Source: Saposhnikovia divaricata
Taxonomy: Eukaryota > Streptophyta > Magnoliopsida > Apiales > Apiaceae
NCBI GenBank assembly: GCA_036435485.1
Contig: CM071594.1
Coordinates: forward strand, 100,653,001 to 100,717,000
Length of the DNA stretch: 64,000 nt
Direction: 5' to 3'
The number at the start of each line of letters is the position of its first letter. Position 1 is the stretch's first letter. Of the stretch, positions 60,709 through 64,000 are shown one piece after another. The notes under the pieces were generated by a model. It did not search any database. It was not told the origin of the DNA and saw only the letters and a list, made by a program, of their open reading frames with translations. The position numbers and the translations under genes were made by a program.

Positions 60709-63110
60709 CTAGTTGACAAAGCCGCGCTTCGCGGCGGCGTTACATTTTTTTAAAAAAAAATTTAATATATTTTATGTTATATCATATTATCAATATTAAA
60801 TTTTAATAGTTAAATAATCTTCTCTAATGAATAACTTTTTCGTTAAACACAATTTTTTGTATTACTTTCGTTAAAATTGAAATCTCAACTCTAACATAAA
60901 GGGATTGATGTGCCTGGGGATGACCTCAGGTAGAACCCTGATGTTAAAAGATTTTTAATACAAAAATAAGGATATTTAGGTAAATTACTGAGAAAAGTTT
61001 GATATTTACAAAAATGCTCCTGCGAGGCCCACTTGTTTTATAGTCTTTTTGTATTATAACCTTAGGAGAAATCCCCGAGGACAACCTCAGGCCCAGTTTT
61101 CTCTTAACATAAATTACAAATACTTATACAATAATTTTTATCCATAAAAATCGAACACTAAAAATAAAATAAAATAATTTATAACATTAATATCAATTTC
61201 TTCAATCGTTTTTATTGAGCTGTCTTCCCGCTAAACACGTTTTGAACAGCTCTCAAATCTCATTACATATTATTGATGATAATTATCTTATGAAATGACT
61301 TGTTTTTTTAAAAAAAAAAATAAAACCTTAAAAGAGAGTAAATCCCAATTTTTACATTTTATAAACTTTCGAATATTTATGGAGGTCTAAAAGATGAAAG
61401 TACATCATGTATCTTCTGTATATTATAGATATTTCTGTATTTATTTACAACTTTCTCGTCTTTCTATTAATTATTTAACACATTAGTTTATTTTGTTTTT
61501 AAATACTAAGACTTTTTGATATGGGAATAATATTGAATTTATGGATACATTTTCCTAATACAATGAAGACATAATTAACTTGTATAAAAAAATTAAAATA
61601 AAGGAATTCTAGGAAAAAAGATATATAGTTTTAAAAAATCATATAAGACGTTTTCATCGTCCTTATATTCTACTTCCAATAAAACATTTTATTATATGTA
61701 TTCTCTATATATTCAAACACTTTTTGTACATTTATTTTTTAATTTTATGTTTTTTCTCTAAATTCAAACTCTTTTTCTCTATAAATTAGAATTTCTATTT
61801 TACTTCCAATAAATTTTTAATTATATGTCTTACAAATACCTATTCAACTTTTATTAGAACTTTTAATTATCGGTCTTCCCTAAATTCAAACGCTTCTTTT
61901 CATAAATTCGAACACTTATTATACTTTAAAAGATTAGTATTTAAAATCTTAAGATTCTAAAAAGTTAGAAAAATAGATTAAGGGCTTCTAAAAAGAATTC
62001 AAAATATAATTATCTTCTATTATATCATCAATATTAAATTTTAATAATTAACACGGTCTTCTCTAATGAACCACTTTCTCGTTAAACACGATTCTTCCTA
62101 TTGAGCCGCTCTCTTGTTAAAACCGAAACCCCACCTTATATGTTACTTGTATAATAATATTTATCCAAAAAAATCAAATCCTAAAAATAAAATAAAATAT
62201 ATGACATTAATATCAAATTCTAATAATTAATAAGAACTTTTTTTAATGAGTCGTCTTCCTGCTAGAAACGTTTCGAGACGCTCTTATTTCGGACTGAAAT
62301 TTCAACTTCATTACATATTGATGATACATATATTATACACTAACATTTTTACTTAAAATCAAAACCTGAAAAAAGAGTGAATTCTAATTTTTTACTTTCT
62401 CTGATTTTTTTTTAAAATTTACGGAGTTTTAAAAAATAAAAATACCTCTTATTTTCTGTATATATAGATCCTCCTGTATTTATTTAGGTTTCCCGCATAA
62501 GAATGTCCTTTGATTATGTTAACACATCAATTTTTTTTAAATACAAAGACATTTTTTTATGAGAATAGTATTGGATTTATAAATATATTTTCTAATGCAA
62601 GTATAATTAACTTATATAAAAAATTTATTATAAAAGATTTTTGAGAAAAAATATATATAATTTTAGAAGATCGTAAAAGATGTCACCACTCCACCATCCT
62701 TGTATTCTCCTTCCAATAGAACATTTAATTCTTTATATATTCAAACTTTTATTTTACTTCCAATAGAACTTTTAATTATATGTTTTTCTATAAATTCGAA
62801 CTCTTGTTTTCTATAAATTTGAACACCTATTCTACTTTCAATGGAACATTTAATTATATGGCTTATAAGTACCTATTCTACTTCCAATATAACTTTTAAT
62901 TATATGTCTTCCTTTTTTTTGATAATTTTTTTTTGATAAATATGTCTTCCTTATAAAATCGAACTCTTTTCCTATATAAATTTGGAAACATATCTACTTC
63001 TAAGATATTAAAAAAAAATTATATTTATTAATATTTAAAATCTTAAAATTTTAAAAAATTATAAAAATAGATTGAGAACATCAAAGAGACGCCAACTAAT
63101 CTCATACAAT
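60709..63110 (-). mobile_element. Helitron B (minus strand), head-to-tail with Helitron A
   Basis: The 3' end on the minus strand is at 60709: a perfect hairpin GCCGCG-CTT-CGCGGC (60721-60735), then CTAG before T. The interior has the same classes of repeats as Helitron A (TTCTCGTTAAACACGATT, CTATTCTACTTCCAAT). The 5' end is not sharply visible; a degenerate 5'-module relative lies near 63060-63110, and similar words recur up to 63628. A 204-bp element is inserted at 60901. Confidence 0.6.
60901..61104. mobile_element. 204-bp non-autonomous insertion with 9-bp TSD
   Basis: It is flanked by TAACATAAA at 60892-60900 and 61105-61113, and it interrupts a phrase that is continuous in other Helitron repeats here. 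The ends are only loosely inverted: CCTGGGGATGACCTCAGG on the left, CCCCGAGGACAACCTCAGG on the right. A 9-bp TSD points to a Mutator-type MITE, but termini this poor leave the class open. Confidence 0.65.
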
Positions 63111-63628
63111 AAAATAAATAAAATAAACATGTGAACTAATAGAATATAAACGTGTATAGTACCTTTTTGCCAATAAATAATGAATGAAAGTTAGGTGTTA
63201 TATATCTCTCAACCTCTATTTCATGTGTTTTAAACTTTAACCACCGTGAAAAGGATCAAGAAATTCAAAATCAAAAATTAAAAAAATATTGAAAACTAAA
63301 ACATACATTGGTCTTTTGACTGAATATTGGTGATATGCGAGGAAGATACAGTAAATTAAATCTCTGTATGACATATGTGAAATATAGTATGTAAATAAAA
63401 TAAAAATCTTAGCTTGTGAAAACTAAGATCGTGAAGTGTGATGATATAAGTTGCGTGTATATATACTGATCATAATCAAATAAAACAAAAAAAATATTCT
63501 ATCGATACTCTAACTCTTTTTCACTATAAATTGTATACTTTTCTCCAACATATATTCTATTTCGAATACAATTTTATTTATATGTCTTATTCATAAATTA
63601 AAATTCTTTTCCTTTATAAATTCGAATC
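63111..63628. other. Gene-free stretch with scattered Helitron-like words
   Basis: AT-rich. The part from about 63490 to 63628 again has ATTCTATTTCGAATAC and TATAAATTCGAAT, linking it to the Helitron repeats. No ORF. Confidence 0.45.
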
Positions 63629-64000
63629 CAGCAAGATAGGAGCAATTTTTCTGCTGGATTAGTCCTAAGGGATCACAGGGGAGATTTTGTAGAGGGGAAG
63701 GTGGTTTGTTTGACTAAGGTAAGTTCAGTGTTGGAGGCAGAAGCAACTGGGGTATTTGAAGGTTTAAAATGGATGCTAACTAAGCAGCATGCTAGAGTGA
63801 TCATTGAATCTGACTCCCTCCTTTCAGTGCAAGCCATTTGCCCTTCGTCTGATAATCTTCTTGAAGTAGGCCATGTGTATGATGCGTGTCGCAATATCTT
63901 GAGTCTAAGGCCGGGTTTTTCTATCTCGTTTGTTAAAAGACAAGCAAATGGAACGGCCCATGTTATGGCTAGAGTTCCTTGTTTGCTAAATTGTCAAAAC
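63629..64000 (+). pseudogene. L1-type LINE RNase H domain fragment (runs off the window)
   Basis: An open frame from about 63629 to the window end, with no start codon of its own, contains SAGLVLRDHRGDF, VLEAEATGVFEGLKW, VIIESDSLLSVQAI and FVKRQANGTAHVMAR. These match the RNase H-like domain at the end of plant L1 ORF2 (also found in RVT_3 host proteins). The catalytic-type acids in the E of EAEA and the D of ESDS are present. The upstream part is replaced by Helitron-like sequence at 63628, so it is 5'-broken. Whether it continues intact to the right cannot be seen. It could alternatively be the last exon of a host RNase H-like gene. Confidence 0.7.

Overview
The window is nuclear DNA from a flowering plant, most likely a eudicot. 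It is AT-rich and intron-bearing, and it is packed with plant-type transposable elements. Only two ordinary host genes are visible. I cannot fix the species; nothing here is bacterial or organellar.

Left arm (1-13.3 kb). Small DNA-transposon relics come first: a hAT MITE with an 8-bp target-site duplication (TSD) and a Tourist-like MITE. A full-length RTE-clade LINE follows (2493-7186), with an intact ORF, a pyrimidine-rich leader, a (TTTGG)n tail and a 15-bp TSD. After it come two head-to-tail Helitrons, another Tourist-like MITE, a miniature LTR element (TRIM) and a Mutator-like element (11940-13331). That last element carries an intron-less, broken copy of the cap-binding protein gene nCBP, so it looks like a Pack-MULE.

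Host genes (13.3-26.5 kb). A 24-coding-exon kinesin-7 gene of the mitochondrial KIN-7D/MKRP type with a C-terminal RING finger spans 14035-22959. A single-exon P-class PPR gene follows at 24930-26459, the same strand.

Retrotransposon block (28-55.7 kb). A SIRE/Maximus-type copia element is present as two overlapping partial copies. Copy 1 (27991-37463) has the 5' and middle parts; copy 2 (46936-55655) has the middle and 3' parts plus the 3' LTR. The shared middle, about 5.85 kb, lies exactly 15,322 bp apart with no net indel and only about ten substitutions noticed. Between the copies lie the 3' half of an Athila/Tat-type gypsy element with a 2.2-kb LTR, an antisense gag pseudogene, an internally deleted L1-type LINE with poly(A) and a 13-bp TSD, and a dispersed repeat. 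The copia family carries a very long decayed 3' ORF (about 5 kb) and a short antisense ORF with its own TATA box.

Right arm (55.7-64 kb). Minus-strand Helitrons lie head-to-tail, with tandemly repeated 5' modules separated by long (TA)n tracts and a 204-bp insertion with a 9-bp TSD. The window ends inside an L1-type RNase H fragment.

The most unusual features are the 5' part-middle-X-middle-3' part copia architecture with filler-like junctions, the nCBP Pack-MULE, the giant 3' ORF plus antisense ORF of the copia family, and the internally deleted L1 that moved as a unit.
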